DNA of 64,000 bases from assembly GCF_943372915.1 (NCBI RefSeq), contig NZ_CALSAN010000020.1, positions 1 to 64,000 on the forward strand, given 5' to 3'. Of the stretch, positions 1 through 8,324 are shown piece by piece (position 1 is the first letter of the stretch; the number at the start of each line of letters is the position of its first letter). This DNA comes from Ferrovibrio terrae_A. Its GTDB lineage: Bacteria > Pseudomonadota > Alphaproteobacteria > Ferrovibrionales > Ferrovibrionaceae. Made by a program: the position numbers and the translations under genes. The notes under the pieces were generated by a model. It was not told the DNA's origin, searched no databases, and saw nothing but the letters and a program-made list of their open reading frames with translations.

Positions 1-440
1 TGCGCCTCGGTCAGATCCTGGGCGCCCCAGTCCGACGACTGCTCCTGCTTGGAGATTTCGACGCCGATGAGGTCGCGGCACAGATCCTTCAGGCCATGGC
101 GGTCGGTGAAGGTACGTACCAGCTTGGACGCCGTGCGGGTGCAGTAGACCGGTGTGGTATCGGCGCCCAGATACTGTTTCAGTGCCGCCAGGTCGAAACG
201 GGCGAAGTGAAACAGCTTGAGGATCTTCGGGTTTTCCAGCAGGCGCTTCAGGTTCGGCGCTGCATAGCCGGTGCCGCTGCGGAACTGCACCAAATGGGCA
301 TTGCCATCTCCCGACGACAGCTGAACGACGCAGAGCCGGTCGCGCAGCGTGCGCAGGCCCATGGTCTCGGTATCCACAGCCACCACGGGGCCGAGATCGA
401 GGCCGGCAGGCAGGTCGTTCTGATATACGGTGATGGCCAT
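1..440 (-). CDS. rnd: Ribonuclease D-like 3'-5' exonuclease (partial, C-terminus outside window)
   Basis: The minus-strand frame starts at the ATG at 440 and runs off the left edge, so only the N-terminal ~146 residues are visible. It opens with a DEDD-type exonuclease fold: VAVDTETMGL holds the Exo I D-x-E pair near residue 22, and HFARFDLAAL is the Exo II segment. RNase D-like enzymes trim RNA 3' ends, including tRNA precursors. The small alphaproteobacterial versions of about 200-390 aa cannot be told apart here because the HRDC region would lie outside the window. A tRNA-Leu gene lies 71 bp upstream on the same strand; I infer nothing functional from that. Family call is secure, exact subfamily is not. 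Confidence 0.85.
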   Translation of the reverse strand, partial: MAITVYQNDLPAGLDLGPVVAVDTETMGLRTLRDRLCVVQLSSGDGNAHLVQFRSGTGYAAPNLKRLLENPKILKLFHFARFDLAALKQYLGADTTPVYCTRTASKLVRTFTDRHGLKDLCRDLIGVEISKQEQSSDWGAQDLTEA

Positions 441-511
441 TTGCGGTGCACTCTCGGGTGCTGCACTCGATTGCGGACGCCTTAAGCTACGCGGCGCGGC
501 AATCGAGGAAT

Positions 512-598
512 TGGTGCCCAGGATAAGACTCGAACTTACACGACCTTTCGGTCACTAGCACCTGAAGCTAGCGCGTCTACCAATTCCGCCACCTGGGC
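512..598 (-). tRNA. tRNA-Leu (anticodon CAG)
   Basis: On the minus strand an 87-nt cloverleaf can be folded. The acceptor stem GCCCAGG (598-592) pairs with CCTGGGC (522-516), followed by A and an encoded CCA at 514-512. The D-arm contains GGCGGAATTGGTAGACGC, typical of leucine tRNAs. The anticodon stem CTAGC/GCTAG encloses the loop TTCAGGT, giving anticodon CAG. A long variable arm closes around ACCGAAAGGT, as expected for a class II tRNA, and the T-loop is TTCGAGT. It is very close to the standard bacterial tRNA-Leu(CAG). Confidence 0.97.
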
Positions 599-777
599 AA
601 ACGGTGCGGCTGACCCGAGGGGCCATCCGAACCGAGGCGAGTGTTTACGGCCCCGGCCGCTGGAAGTCAAGCGCTGCCCGGCGGTATTCCGGCGGCTGTT
701 ATCGACAGGCTGCACAAGGGGTTGCGCAGAGGCGGCCGGCTGCCGATAACGGGGCGTCAGAAGGAGTTGGACGACCG

Positions 778-1893
778 ATGGACAGCGTCGAATGTCTGGT
801 GATCGGGGCCGGCGTGGTCGGCCTGGGGGTAGCGCGGGCCCTGGCCCGGCGCGGCCGTGAGGTGGTGATCGCCGAGGCCGCCGACCTGATCGGCAGTGAG
901 ACCTCCTCACGCAATTCCGAAGTGATCCATGCCGGCATCTATTATCCGGCGGGCAGCCTGAAGGCCCGGCTCTGCGTCGAGGGCAAGCAGGCGCTCTATG
1001 CCTACTGCGCCGAGCGCGGCATCGCCCATAACCGCTGCGGCAAGCTGATCGTCGCCGCTGACGAGACGCAGATTCCCGATCTGGAAGCGCTGAAGAAAAA
1101 AGCCGAGGCCAACGGCGTGCACGATCTGCAATGGCTGACACGCGAGCAGGCGCTGGCGCTGGAGCCGCAGCTGCATTGCGTGGCCGCCCTGCTCTCGCCA
1201 TCGACGGGCGTGATCGACAGTCATGGCCTGATGCTGGCTTACCAGGGCGAAGCGGAAGACCACGGCGCCATGCTGGCACTGGCCTCACCGGTGCTGCGCG
1301 GCGAGGTCGCTAACGACGGCATCGTGATCGAGACTGGCGGCGCCGACCCGATGCGGCTGAAGGCACGACTGGTGATCAATTCGGCCGGCTTCGCCGCCCA
1401 GGGAATTGCAGCCAAGATCGCCGGCATCCGGCCCGACAGCGTGCCACCCACCTATTATGCCAAGGGCAACTATTTCGTGCTGTCGGGTGTGAAGCCGCCG
1501 TTTTCGCGGCTGATCTATCCGATCCCGACACCCGGTGGCCTCGGCACTCATGTCACCATCGATATGGGCGGCCAGATGCGGTTCGGCCCGGACGTCGAAT
1601 GGGTCGATACCGTCGATTACAATGTCGATCCGGCACGCGGCGACAGCTTCTATGCCGCCGTGCGGCAATACTGGCCCGGCCTGCCCGACGGTTCGATCCA
1701 GCCCGGCTATTCCGGCATCCGCCCGAAACTGAGCCGGGGCAGTGCCAAATCTGCCGATGATTTCCTCATCCAGGGGCCGGATCAGAATGGCGTACCGGGC
1801 CTGATCAATCTTTTCGGCATCGAAAGTCCGGGCCTGACTGCATCGCTGAGCATCGGCGAACTGGTCGCCGATATGGCCGACAGGCTGGCATAG
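778..1893 (+). CDS. FAD-dependent oxidoreductase, L-2-hydroxyglutarate oxidase-like
   Basis: This 371-aa protein is of the DAO/LhgO family, which oxidises 2-hydroxy acids such as L-2-hydroxyglutarate and passes electrons to quinone or oxygen. The N-terminus VIGAGVVGLGVARALARRG is a Rossmann FAD-binding motif (residues ~7-25). The SSRNSEVIHAGIYY segment near residues 43-56 is characteristic of LhgO-type enzymes. The open frame extends upstream to about 604, but the ATG at 778 is chosen because the FAD motif follows directly after it and the upstream part would cover the tRNA promoter region. The downstream SMP-30 gene starts 1 bp after the stop, so they are probably co-transcribed. The exact substrate is not provable from sequence. 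Confidence 0.88.
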   Translation: MDSVECLVIGAGVVGLGVARALARRGREVVIAEAADLIGSETSSRNSEVIHAGIYYPAGSLKARLCVEGKQALYAYCAERGIAHNRCGKLIVAADETQIPDLEALKKKAEANGVHDLQWLTREQALALEPQLHCVAALLSPSTGVIDSHGLMLAYQGEAEDHGAMLALASPVLRGEVANDGIVIETGGADPMRLKARLVINSAGFAAQGIAAKIAGIRPDSVPPTYYAKGNYFVLSGVKPPFSRLIYPIPTPGGLGTHVTIDMGGQMRFGPDVEWVDTVDYNVDPARGDSFYAAVRQYWPGLPDGSIQPGYSGIRPKLSRGSAKSADDFLIQGPDQNGVPGLINLFGIESPGLTASLSIGELVADMADRLA

Positions 1894-1894
1894 C

Positions 1895-2758
1895 ATGGAT
1901 GCCACCTGTCTGCTGGACAGCAAATGCGGCCTCGGCGAGTCACCAGTCTGGTCCGTCGCCGAGCAGAAACTCTGGTTCATCGATATCAACGCGCCGGCGC
2001 TGTATCGGCTCGATCCGGCGACACGACAGCTGGAAACCTGGCCGATGCCCAGCACCATCGGCAGCATCGCGCCGACCGCAGATGGCGGCCTGCTGCTGGC
2101 CCGACGCGACGGCATCTGGCGCCGCGATACGGCCGGCAAAGCTGAAACCCTGCTGGTGCCCTCGCCGCTCGAAGGCGCGCGCTTCAACGATGGTCGCTGC
2201 GACCGCCAGGGCCGCTTCTGGGTTGGCGGCATGACCGACACGCGCGAGCCGGAAACCGCGCTCTATCGCCTGGATGGCGATCGTGTGATCCGACAGGGCC
2301 TGGTTGGTGCCATTGCCATCTCGAATGGCCTGGCCTGGAGCCCGGATGGCGCCACGATGTATCATGCCGATACGCCGACGCATTGCGTCCATGCCTACGA
2401 CTACGACGTGAAGACGGCCGCGATCTCAAATCGCCGGCTGTTTCTCGATCTGCGCGTCGCCGATGAAAGACCCGATGGCGCCGCCGTCGATGTGGCCGGA
2501 AATTACTGGGTGGCGCTCTATGGTGCGGCGAAGCTGGTGCAGTTTTCGCCCGCGGGCGAGCGTCTGCGCGAGATTCGCCTGCCGGCAAAGGCGCCGACCA
2601 TGCCCAGCTTCGGCGGGCCCGACATGAAGACCCTCTACATCACCACGGCGCGGCAGCGGCACGATGCCGACGAGCTGGCGAAAATGCCGCTGGCAGGCGG
2701 CGTTTTCTCGATCCGCGTGGAGATTCCGGGGCTGCCGGAAACGCCGTTCGCCGGCTGA
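1895..2758 (+). CDS. SMP-30/gluconolactonase/LRE family lactonase
   Basis: A 287-aa six-bladed beta-propeller of the SMP-30 family, which hydrolyses sugar or aldonate lactones using one divalent metal. Family signatures are visible: GLGESPVW at residues ~12-19 with the metal-ligand Glu, GARFNDGRCD near residue 93, and ISNGLAWSPDG followed by YHADT around 143-160, with the Asn and Asp metal ligands. There is no signal peptide, so it is cytoplasmic. It starts 1 bp after the oxidoreductase gene, implying translational coupling. The pair suggests oxidation of a cyclic hydroxy compound or sugar acid followed by lactone opening, but that is inference. Confidence 0.88.
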   Translation: MDATCLLDSKCGLGESPVWSVAEQKLWFIDINAPALYRLDPATRQLETWPMPSTIGSIAPTADGGLLLARRDGIWRRDTAGKAETLLVPSPLEGARFNDGRCDRQGRFWVGGMTDTREPETALYRLDGDRVIRQGLVGAIAISNGLAWSPDGATMYHADTPTHCVHAYDYDVKTAAISNRRLFLDLRVADERPDGAAVDVAGNYWVALYGAAKLVQFSPAGERLREIRLPAKAPTMPSFGGPDMKTLYITTARQRHDADELAKMPLAGGVFSIRVEIPGLPETPFAG

Positions 2759-2772
2759 CGGTTACGGGCCGA

Positions 2773-3708
2773 CTATTTCTGCCGCACCACGCGGTTGCGC
2801 AGGATGCCGATCTTCTCGACCTCCAGCTCGACCACATCGCCATCCTTCAGATAGCGGCCATGCTCCAGACCGCAGCCATCGCCGACAGTGCCCGAACCGA
2901 AGAACTCACCCGGATACACCGTCTCGTCCGATGACACCCGCGCCAGCAGGTCTTCGAACTTATGGTGGATGGTGCTGGAATTGCTATCGCACCAGGTCTC
3001 GCCATTCACACGCGCCTGCATGCGCAAGGCATAGGGGTCGCCGATCTCGTCCAGCGTGACCAGGAATGGTCCCATGCTGTTGCCGGTGTCGAAATCCTTG
3101 CCCTTGCAGGGGCCGAGCATGCTCTGCATCTCGATCGACTGCGCATCGCGGGCGGAGAAATCATTGAAAATGGTAAAGCCGAAAATATGCTCGCGCGCTT
3201 CGCTCGGCTTGATGTTCTTGCCGCCCTTGCCGAGGAAGAAACCAAATTCCAGCTCGAAATCCATAACCTGGCTGTAGCGCGGCCAGATCACATCGCCTTC
3301 CGGACCATTCACCGAGAAGCGGTTGGATTTGTAATAGATCGGAATCTGGTACCAGGTCGGCGCCACCTTGACCATGCCGAGCTTGACCATCAGCGGGCCC
3401 AGCACCGGCTTACGCATCATGACAATGCGCTCCATCGCCTGCTGCACATGCTTTTCAAACAACATGCTGTCGCGGATCTGCTCCGGCACCAGCACCGGCG
3501 CATGCAGCTTCGCTTCACTCAGCGGCACACGGATTTCTGCCTTGTCGAGCAGTGCCTTCGCGCGCGCCTTGGCCTCGTCGCCGCCCTTGATGATGGCGAG
3601 CGTGCTATCAAAGCTGTCACCCAGATCGATGATCGTGGCGCCGTCTGCCGTGAGCACGCCGGGGCGTTTCGCACCACGCGTCGCGTGGCTGAAGGTGCAG
3701 AATTTCAT
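2773..3708 (-). CDS. Fumarylacetoacetate hydrolase (FAH) family protein
   Basis: A 311-aa protein of the FAH superfamily, metal-dependent C-C hydrolases or decarboxylases acting on acylpyruvates and related diketo acids. The metal-binding acidic signature is seen in MDFELEFGFFLGKGG (E-x-E near the middle) and in the downstream FNDFSARDAQ segment. The N-terminal region is longer than in minimal FAH proteins, resembling two-domain family members. It is the second gene of a minus-strand pair, 6 bp after the cyclase. The acetoacetyl-CoA synthetase at 9.9 kb could take up acetoacetate if this enzyme released it. Substrate is unknown. Confidence 0.88.
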   Translation of the reverse strand: MKFCTFSHATRGAKRPGVLTADGATIIDLGDSFDSTLAIIKGGDEAKARAKALLDKAEIRVPLSEAKLHAPVLVPEQIRDSMLFEKHVQQAMERIVMMRKPVLGPLMVKLGMVKVAPTWYQIPIYYKSNRFSVNGPEGDVIWPRYSQVMDFELEFGFFLGKGGKNIKPSEAREHIFGFTIFNDFSARDAQSIEMQSMLGPCKGKDFDTGNSMGPFLVTLDEIGDPYALRMQARVNGETWCDSNSSTIHHKFEDLLARVSSDETVYPGEFFGSGTVGDGCGLEHGRYLKDGDVVELEVEKIGILRNRVVRQK

Positions 3709-3714
3709 CTGTGA

Positions 3715-4491
3715 TTATTCCTCAAAAATGGCAACAGCGCGGGTCCAGCCGGCAGAGGCGCCGCGGATCTTGTGCGGGAAACAGGAAATCGTGAAGCCAA
3801 AGGGCGGCAGCACTTCCAGATTGTGCAGCTTCTCCAGATGGCAGTAGCCGATATGGCGGCCGGCCTTGTGGCCTTCCCAGATCAGCGAGGCATCGTGGCT
3901 GTCCTTGAATTTCTCGGCCGTATGCACAAATGGCGCATCCCAGCTCCAGGCATCGGTGCCGGTCACGCGCACGCCGCGCTCCAGCAGATACATGGTCGCC
4001 TTGTAGCCCATGCCGCAACCGGTGCTGACATATTTCGGGTCGCCATAGGCTTTGCCGGCGGCCGTGTTGACCACGACGATGTCATGTTCTTTCAGCGTGT
4101 AGCCGATCCGCTTCAGCTCGGCCTCGACATCCTTGTCGGTGACCACATAGCCATCGGGCAGTTTGGTGAAATCGAGCTTCACGCCGTCGCCGTAACACCA
4201 GTCCAGCGGCACCTCGTCGATGGTCCAGGCGCGTTCGCCATGATTCATCGTCGAATGGAAATGATAGGGCGCATCCAGATGCGTGCCGTTATGGGTGTTG
4301 AGCTGCACATTCTCGACCGCCCAGCCTTCCGCGTCGGGTAGATCCTGTGCCTCGAGGCCGGGGAAGAACTTCACCACATCGGCGGCGCTGTCCTTGTGGC
4401 GGATATATTCGATCTTGGGTCCGAAGCCCGGCGGATCGGACTGGACGTCGTTTTCGAGAAAGATGGACAGGTCGACAAAGCGACGGGGCAT
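3715..4491 (-). CDS. Cyclase family protein (kynurenine formamidase-like hydrolase)
   Basis: A 258-aa protein of the metal-dependent 'cyclase' family, which includes bacterial kynurenine formamidase and isatin hydrolase. The diagnostic signature HNGTHLDAPYHF (H-x-G-T-H-x-D-x-P-x-H) supplies the Zn or Mn ligands. The family acts on amide or lactone bonds of cyclic or formylated compounds. The gene leads the operon with the FAH-family gene and is divergent from the GntR regulator at 4625. Its ribosome site, AGGAGGAACC before the ATG, is strong. Kynurenine itself is unlikely as substrate because no other kynurenine genes are nearby. Confidence 0.88.
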   Translation of the reverse strand: MPRRFVDLSIFLENDVQSDPPGFGPKIEYIRHKDSAADVVKFFPGLEAQDLPDAEGWAVENVQLNTHNGTHLDAPYHFHSTMNHGERAWTIDEVPLDWCYGDGVKLDFTKLPDGYVVTDKDVEAELKRIGYTLKEHDIVVVNTAAGKAYGDPKYVSTGCGMGYKATMYLLERGVRVTGTDAWSWDAPFVHTAEKFKDSHDASLIWEGHKAGRHIGYCHLEKLHNLEVLPPFGFTISCFPHKIRGASAGWTRAVAIFEE

Positions 4492-4538
4492 GGTTCCTCC
4501 TGGCAGTCTTCAGGGCCGACTCTGGCGGTGGCTGGGTA

Positions 4539-4601
4539 CGGACAATAACGACCAAGAATCATTTTGTCGATTTTTTTCGCTTTTGTCGTTGACACTGTCC
4601 G
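4539..4601. promoter_or_regulatory. Divergent promoter region with inverted and direct repeats (GntR operator candidate)
   Basis: The 133-bp gap between the cyclase operon and the GntR gene contains nested inverted repeats: CGGACA (4539-4544) and AACGAC (4547-4552) are mirrored by GTCGTT (4585-4590) and TGTCCG (4596-4601). Inside lies the direct repeat TTTTGTCG at 4562-4569 and 4581-4588, 19 bp apart, plus a T-rich tract. The symmetry and location suggest the operator of the adjacent FCD-type GntR protein controlling both directions. No clear -10/-35 pair is assigned. Confidence 0.4.
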
Positions 4602-4624
4602 CCACCCTCCCCAGAGTGACCCCC

Positions 4625-5359
4625 ATGAGCGACGGGAGGACAAAAGCGGATATCCGGGATCTGGCAGCCGAAGCCGGCAGCCTGACCGAATCCGCATACC
4701 GGAATATCCGGGCCGATATCATCGCCGGCCGCTTCCCGCCCGGCACCAAGCTGCAGATCGACGACCTGAAGGCTCGCTATGGCCTGAGCGCCAGTCCCTT
4801 GCGCGAGGCGCTGGCCCGCCTGATCAGCCAGGGCTTTGTCTCGGTGGAAAGCCAGCGCGGCTTCCGCGTCGCCGCCATGAGCGCTGAGGATCTTGCCGAT
4901 ATCACGCTTGCCCGCCAGGTGGTGGAGGGGGCCGCGCTGAAACGCGCCATCGAGCGTGGCGACGATTCCTGGGAGGCCGATATTCTCGGCGCCTATCACC
5001 GGCTCGACCGCTACGTCGCCCGGCTCGAGGGCAAGCCGATCGAGAACCTCGCCGAATTCGGCGAACTGCACAAAGCCTTCCATGTCGCCCTGATCGCCGC
5101 CTGTGGTTCGCCGCGCCTGCTCGACGAACAGAGCCGCCTCTACGATCAGGCCGAACGCTACCGCCACGGCATGATGCAGAATTTCCTGGTTGTGCAGGGC
5201 GCCGGCATCATGGACGAACACAAGCAGCTGATGGACATGGTGCTGGCCCGCGATGCCACCCGCGCCTGCGCCGGCCTGCATCATCATCTCAGCCACACAT
5301 ACGAATTCTGCTACGGCGATACCGCCGCGGCGAATGCCAGGCAGACGGCACCACCCTGA
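4625..5359 (+). CDS. GntR/FadR-family transcriptional regulator (FCD domain)
   Basis: A 244-aa regulator. The N-terminal winged helix (residues ~18-85) includes the recognition segment LKARYGLSASPLREALARL. The C-terminal FCD ligand-binding domain (~95-230) has the metal-site histidines in HKAFHVAL and in LHHHLSH. Proteins of this CsiR/FadR type usually repress neighbouring catabolic genes until an organic acid binds. The ATG at 4625 is chosen because helix 1 follows at normal distance; the upstream open frame is not needed. It is divergent from the cyclase/FAH operon and 46 bp upstream of the DctPQM genes, so it probably controls both. Confidence 0.9.
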   Translation: MSDGRTKADIRDLAAEAGSLTESAYRNIRADIIAGRFPPGTKLQIDDLKARYGLSASPLREALARLISQGFVSVESQRGFRVAAMSAEDLADITLARQVVEGAALKRAIERGDDSWEADILGAYHRLDRYVARLEGKPIENLAEFGELHKAFHVALIAACGSPRLLDEQSRLYDQAERYRHGMMQNFLVVQGAGIMDEHKQLMDMVLARDATRACAGLHHHLSHTYEFCYGDTAAANARQTAPP

Positions 5360-5405
5360 CAGCCTGACAAGCAAAAACACGCGGATAAATCCTTGGGAGG
5401 AAACC

Positions 5406-6476
5406 ATGACCGCAATCAAGACCATCCCCGGCATCCTGGGCGCCGGACTTCTGCTCGCCCTGGCGCAGCCGGCAATGGCACAGACCGTCAAGATGACGGC
5501 CGTGGCCGGCCATCCGGCCATCTTCCCCTGGGTGAAACTGGCCGATGAATTCTTCATTCCCGAGGTCGACAAGCGCCTCGCCGCCGCCAACAGCAAGACC
5601 AAGTTCGAATGGACCAAGGCCTGGGGCGGCACGGCGGTGAAGCTGGGCAGCGAGTCCGGCGCGATCAAGGACGGCCTGGCCGAACTTGCCTTCGTCTCGA
5701 CCATCTTCGAGGCGCCGAAATTCCCGCTGCAGAACGTGTCCTATGTGGCACCCTTCATGACCGACGATGTCGCCGTGATGGCAAAGGCGGTCAAGAACAT
5801 GCAGGCCAAGATCCCGGCGATGGGTGAAGCCTGGACCAAAAACAACATGATCTTCCTCGGTGGTACCGGCCTCGACAGCTACCACCTCTTCACCAAGGGG
5901 CCGATTGCCAAGCTGGAAGACTTGAACGGCAAGAAGATCAATGCGCCCGGCCCTTCGGCCAACTGGGTCAAGGGCACCGGCGCGGTGGCCGTCGCCGGCA
6001 CGCTGCAGACCTACTACAACGATATCCAGACCGGCGTGACCGAAGGCGCACTCACCTTCACCACCGGCGCCTTCCCGGCCAAGCTGATCGAAGTCGCCCC
6101 CCATGTCACCAAGGTGAATTACGGTGCGCAGTTTGCCGGCGCCCTGGTGATGAGCAAGCGCGTCTACGACAAGCTGCCGGCCGATGCCAAGAAGATCATC
6201 AACGAGGTGGGCGCCGAGTATGACGCCAAATTCGCCACTCTGCTCACCGCCACCACCGTCACGCTGATGCAGAAGATGGTGGAAGGCGGCGCCAAGGTGC
6301 GCGACCTTTCGCCGGCCGAGCGCAAGCAGTGGGCGATGGCCTTGCCGAACGTGGCGCTGCCCTGGGCCAAGGATCTCGATGCCAAGGGCCTGCCCGGCAC
6401 CGTGGTGCTGAACGAGTTCGTGGCACAGATGAAGGCGGCCAATGTCAGCTTCCCGCGCGACTGGTCGAAAGAATAA
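5406..6476 (+). CDS. dctP: TRAP transporter substrate-binding protein, DctP type
   Basis: A 356-aa periplasmic protein that captures an organic-acid ligand for a TRAP importer. A Sec signal peptide is clear (hydrophobic GILGAGLLLALAQPAMA with probable cleavage after AMA-Q near residue 25). The rest follows the DctP pattern, with the family's ligand-binding region around FLGGTGLDSYHLFT and GKKINAPGPSANW. The start at 5406 follows a good ribosome site, GGGAGGAAACC. The membrane subunits follow immediately. Given the neighbours (FAH, cyclase, SMP-30, cupin) the ligand may be an aromatic or sugar-derived acid, but this cannot be read from sequence. Confidence 0.92.
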   Translation: MTAIKTIPGILGAGLLLALAQPAMAQTVKMTAVAGHPAIFPWVKLADEFFIPEVDKRLAAANSKTKFEWTKAWGGTAVKLGSESGAIKDGLAELAFVSTIFEAPKFPLQNVSYVAPFMTDDVAVMAKAVKNMQAKIPAMGEAWTKNNMIFLGGTGLDSYHLFTKGPIAKLEDLNGKKINAPGPSANWVKGTGAVAVAGTLQTYYNDIQTGVTEGALTFTTGAFPAKLIEVAPHVTKVNYGAQFAGALVMSKRVYDKLPADAKKIINEVGAEYDAKFATLLTATTVTLMQKMVEGGAKVRDLSPAERKQWAMALPNVALPWAKDLDAKGLPGTVVLNEFVAQMKAANVSFPRDWSKE

Positions 6477-6518
6477 GTCCAGGCCTGTTTCGCCAGTTCA
6501 TCATTGGGTGGTGCCGCA

Positions 6519-7013
6519 ATGTTTTCCCGACTGCTTGGCGCAATGAACGCGCTCGGCACCGTGTGGATTTTTCTCCTCATGGTGCTGATCAACACCGACA
6601 TCCTAGGGCGCGAGCTGTTCAGCGCCCCGGTGCGCGGCACCACCGAACTGCTGTCGCTGTCGATTGTCGGCATCGTGTTCCTGCAGCTTGGCCATACCCT
6701 GATGGTCGGCCGCATGACACGATCCGACATGGTGATTGAGAACCTGCTTGTCCTGCGGCCGCGGATCGGCCGCGGACTCCAGGGCCTGTTCAACCTGCTC
6801 GGCGTGCTGTTCCTCGCCGTGATTTTCTGGGGCAGCATCGAGCCGTTCCGCGAGGCCATCGAGATCGGTGAATATGTCGGCGCTGCCGGCGACTTCACCG
6901 CGCCGACCTGGCCGATCCGCCTGCTCATCCTGATCGGCGCTGCCGCCACCGGCCTGCAGTATCTGGTGATGGCCTGGCAGGATTTCCGTTTTGTTGTTGC
7001 AGGTGACAAATGA
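6519..7013 (+). CDS. dctQ: TRAP transporter small permease, DctQ type
   Basis: A 164-aa inner-membrane protein with four predicted hydrophobic segments, the normal DctQ size and topology. It bridges the DctM permease and the substrate-binding protein. The ATG at 6519 is preferred over an in-frame TTG at 6504 because a GGGTGG ribosome site sits just before it and membrane segment 1 follows at the usual distance. The stop overlaps the dctM start by 4 bp (ATGA), indicating translational coupling. Confidence 0.9.
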   Translation: MFSRLLGAMNALGTVWIFLLMVLINTDILGRELFSAPVRGTTELLSLSIVGIVFLQLGHTLMVGRMTRSDMVIENLLVLRPRIGRGLQGLFNLLGVLFLAVIFWGSIEPFREAIEIGEYVGAAGDFTAPTWPIRLLILIGAAATGLQYLVMAWQDFRFVVAGDK

Positions 7014-8323
7014 CCGGCCTTGAAATCGGCTTCCTCACGCTGGCTGGCATGATGATCCTGGTCTGGCTCGGCCTGCATGTCGCGGTCGCGCTCGGCCTCA
7101 CCTCCTTCGTCGGCGTCTGGCTGCTGAAAGATGATCTTGGCGTCGCCACCAGCATGCTGGCCCAGGGCGCCTCGGATTCGATCGCCAGCCATATCTTCGG
7201 CGTGGTGCCGCTGTTCGTGCTGATGGGCTTCCTCGTCTCCATCGCCGATATCGGCAAGGATGCCTTTGAGGTTGCCAACCAGGGCCTGCGCCGTCTGCGT
7301 GGTGGTCTGGGCATCGCCACCGTGGCGGCCAATGCCGTGTTTGCCGCCATCACCGGCATCAGCATCGCCTCGGCCGCTGTCTTCACCCGCGTCGCCGTGC
7401 CGGAAATGCTGCGCTACGGCTACACACCGGCCTTCGCCACCGGCGTGGTGGCGGGTTCATCCGTGCTCGGCATGCTGATCCCGCCCAGCCTGCTGATGAT
7501 CCTCTACGGCTTCCTGGCCGAGGTTTCGGTCGGCGCCATGTTCATGGCCGGCGTGGTGCCCGGCCTGCTGCTCGCCGGCACCTACTCCATCGGCATCATG
7601 GTGATGGCACGGCTCTGGCCCTCCTATGTCGGCGCCCCGCCTGAGGGCGATGCCGCCGGCGTCACCCTGATGGGTGGCAGAGAAATGGCAGCCAAGCTGC
7701 TGCCCATCGTGCTGCTGATCGCCGTGGTTCTGGGCGGCATCTATGCCGGCTTCTTCACCGCCACCGATGCCGGTGCGGTTGGCGCCGCCGGCGCGCTGGC
7801 GATCGCCCTGTGGAAGCGCAAGTTGGATGGCAAGAAATTCTGGCAGGTGCTGACCGAAACCGGCCATGTCACCGTCTCGGTCTCCTTCCTGATCATTGGC
7901 GCCAGCCTTTACACCCGCATGCTGGCGCTCAGCGGCGTACCGCAATTCCTGGTCGGCGAGATCAGCGCCGCGGGCTTCAGCCCCTTCGCCTTCCTCGCCA
8001 TCTATATCCTGCTGATTGTCATTCTCGGCTGCTTCATCGACTCCAGTTCGATCCTGCTGATCGTGCTGCCGCTGATGCTGCCAATTGCCACCGGCTTCGA
8101 CATGAACCTGATCTGGTTCGGCATCGTCACCATCGTCGCGGTGGAGATCGGACTGCTGACCCCGCCGTTTGGGCTCAGCGTGTTTGTCATAAAAAGCACC
8201 CTGAACGATTCCGCCATCACGCTGCGCACCATCTTCATGGGGGCGATGCCCTTTGCCCTCATCATGCTGCTGACGCTGATCCTGCTGGTGATCTTCCCCA
8301 AACTCACATTGGCGCTGCTGTAA
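7010..8323 (+). CDS. dctM: TRAP transporter large permease, DctM type
   Basis: A 437-aa polytopic membrane protein with about 12 hydrophobic segments, the standard length for DctM, which couples sodium entry to substrate uptake. Family segments include GVVPLFVLMGFLVSIADIG near residue 65 and GSSVLGMLIPPSLLMILYG near residue 150. It overlaps dctQ by 4 bp, and the next gene begins 1 bp after its stop, so transport and catabolic genes are translated from one message. Confidence 0.93.
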   Translation: MTGLEIGFLTLAGMMILVWLGLHVAVALGLTSFVGVWLLKDDLGVATSMLAQGASDSIASHIFGVVPLFVLMGFLVSIADIGKDAFEVANQGLRRLRGGLGIATVAANAVFAAITGISIASAAVFTRVAVPEMLRYGYTPAFATGVVAGSSVLGMLIPPSLLMILYGFLAEVSVGAMFMAGVVPGLLLAGTYSIGIMVMARLWPSYVGAPPEGDAAGVTLMGGREMAAKLLPIVLLIAVVLGGIYAGFFTATDAGAVGAAGALAIALWKRKLDGKKFWQVLTETGHVTVSVSFLIIGASLYTRMLALSGVPQFLVGEISAAGFSPFAFLAIYILLIVILGCFIDSSSILLIVLPLMLPIATGFDMNLIWFGIVTIVAVEIGLLTPPFGLSVFVIKSTLNDSAITLRTIFMGAMPFALIMLLTLILLVIFPKLTLALL

Positions 8324-8324
8324 G

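Noticed and set aside
604..777. N-terminal extension of the LhgO-like protein
   Set aside because: The FAD-binding motif begins right after the ATG at 778; the extension overlaps the upstream tRNA promoter area and has no similarity to the family.
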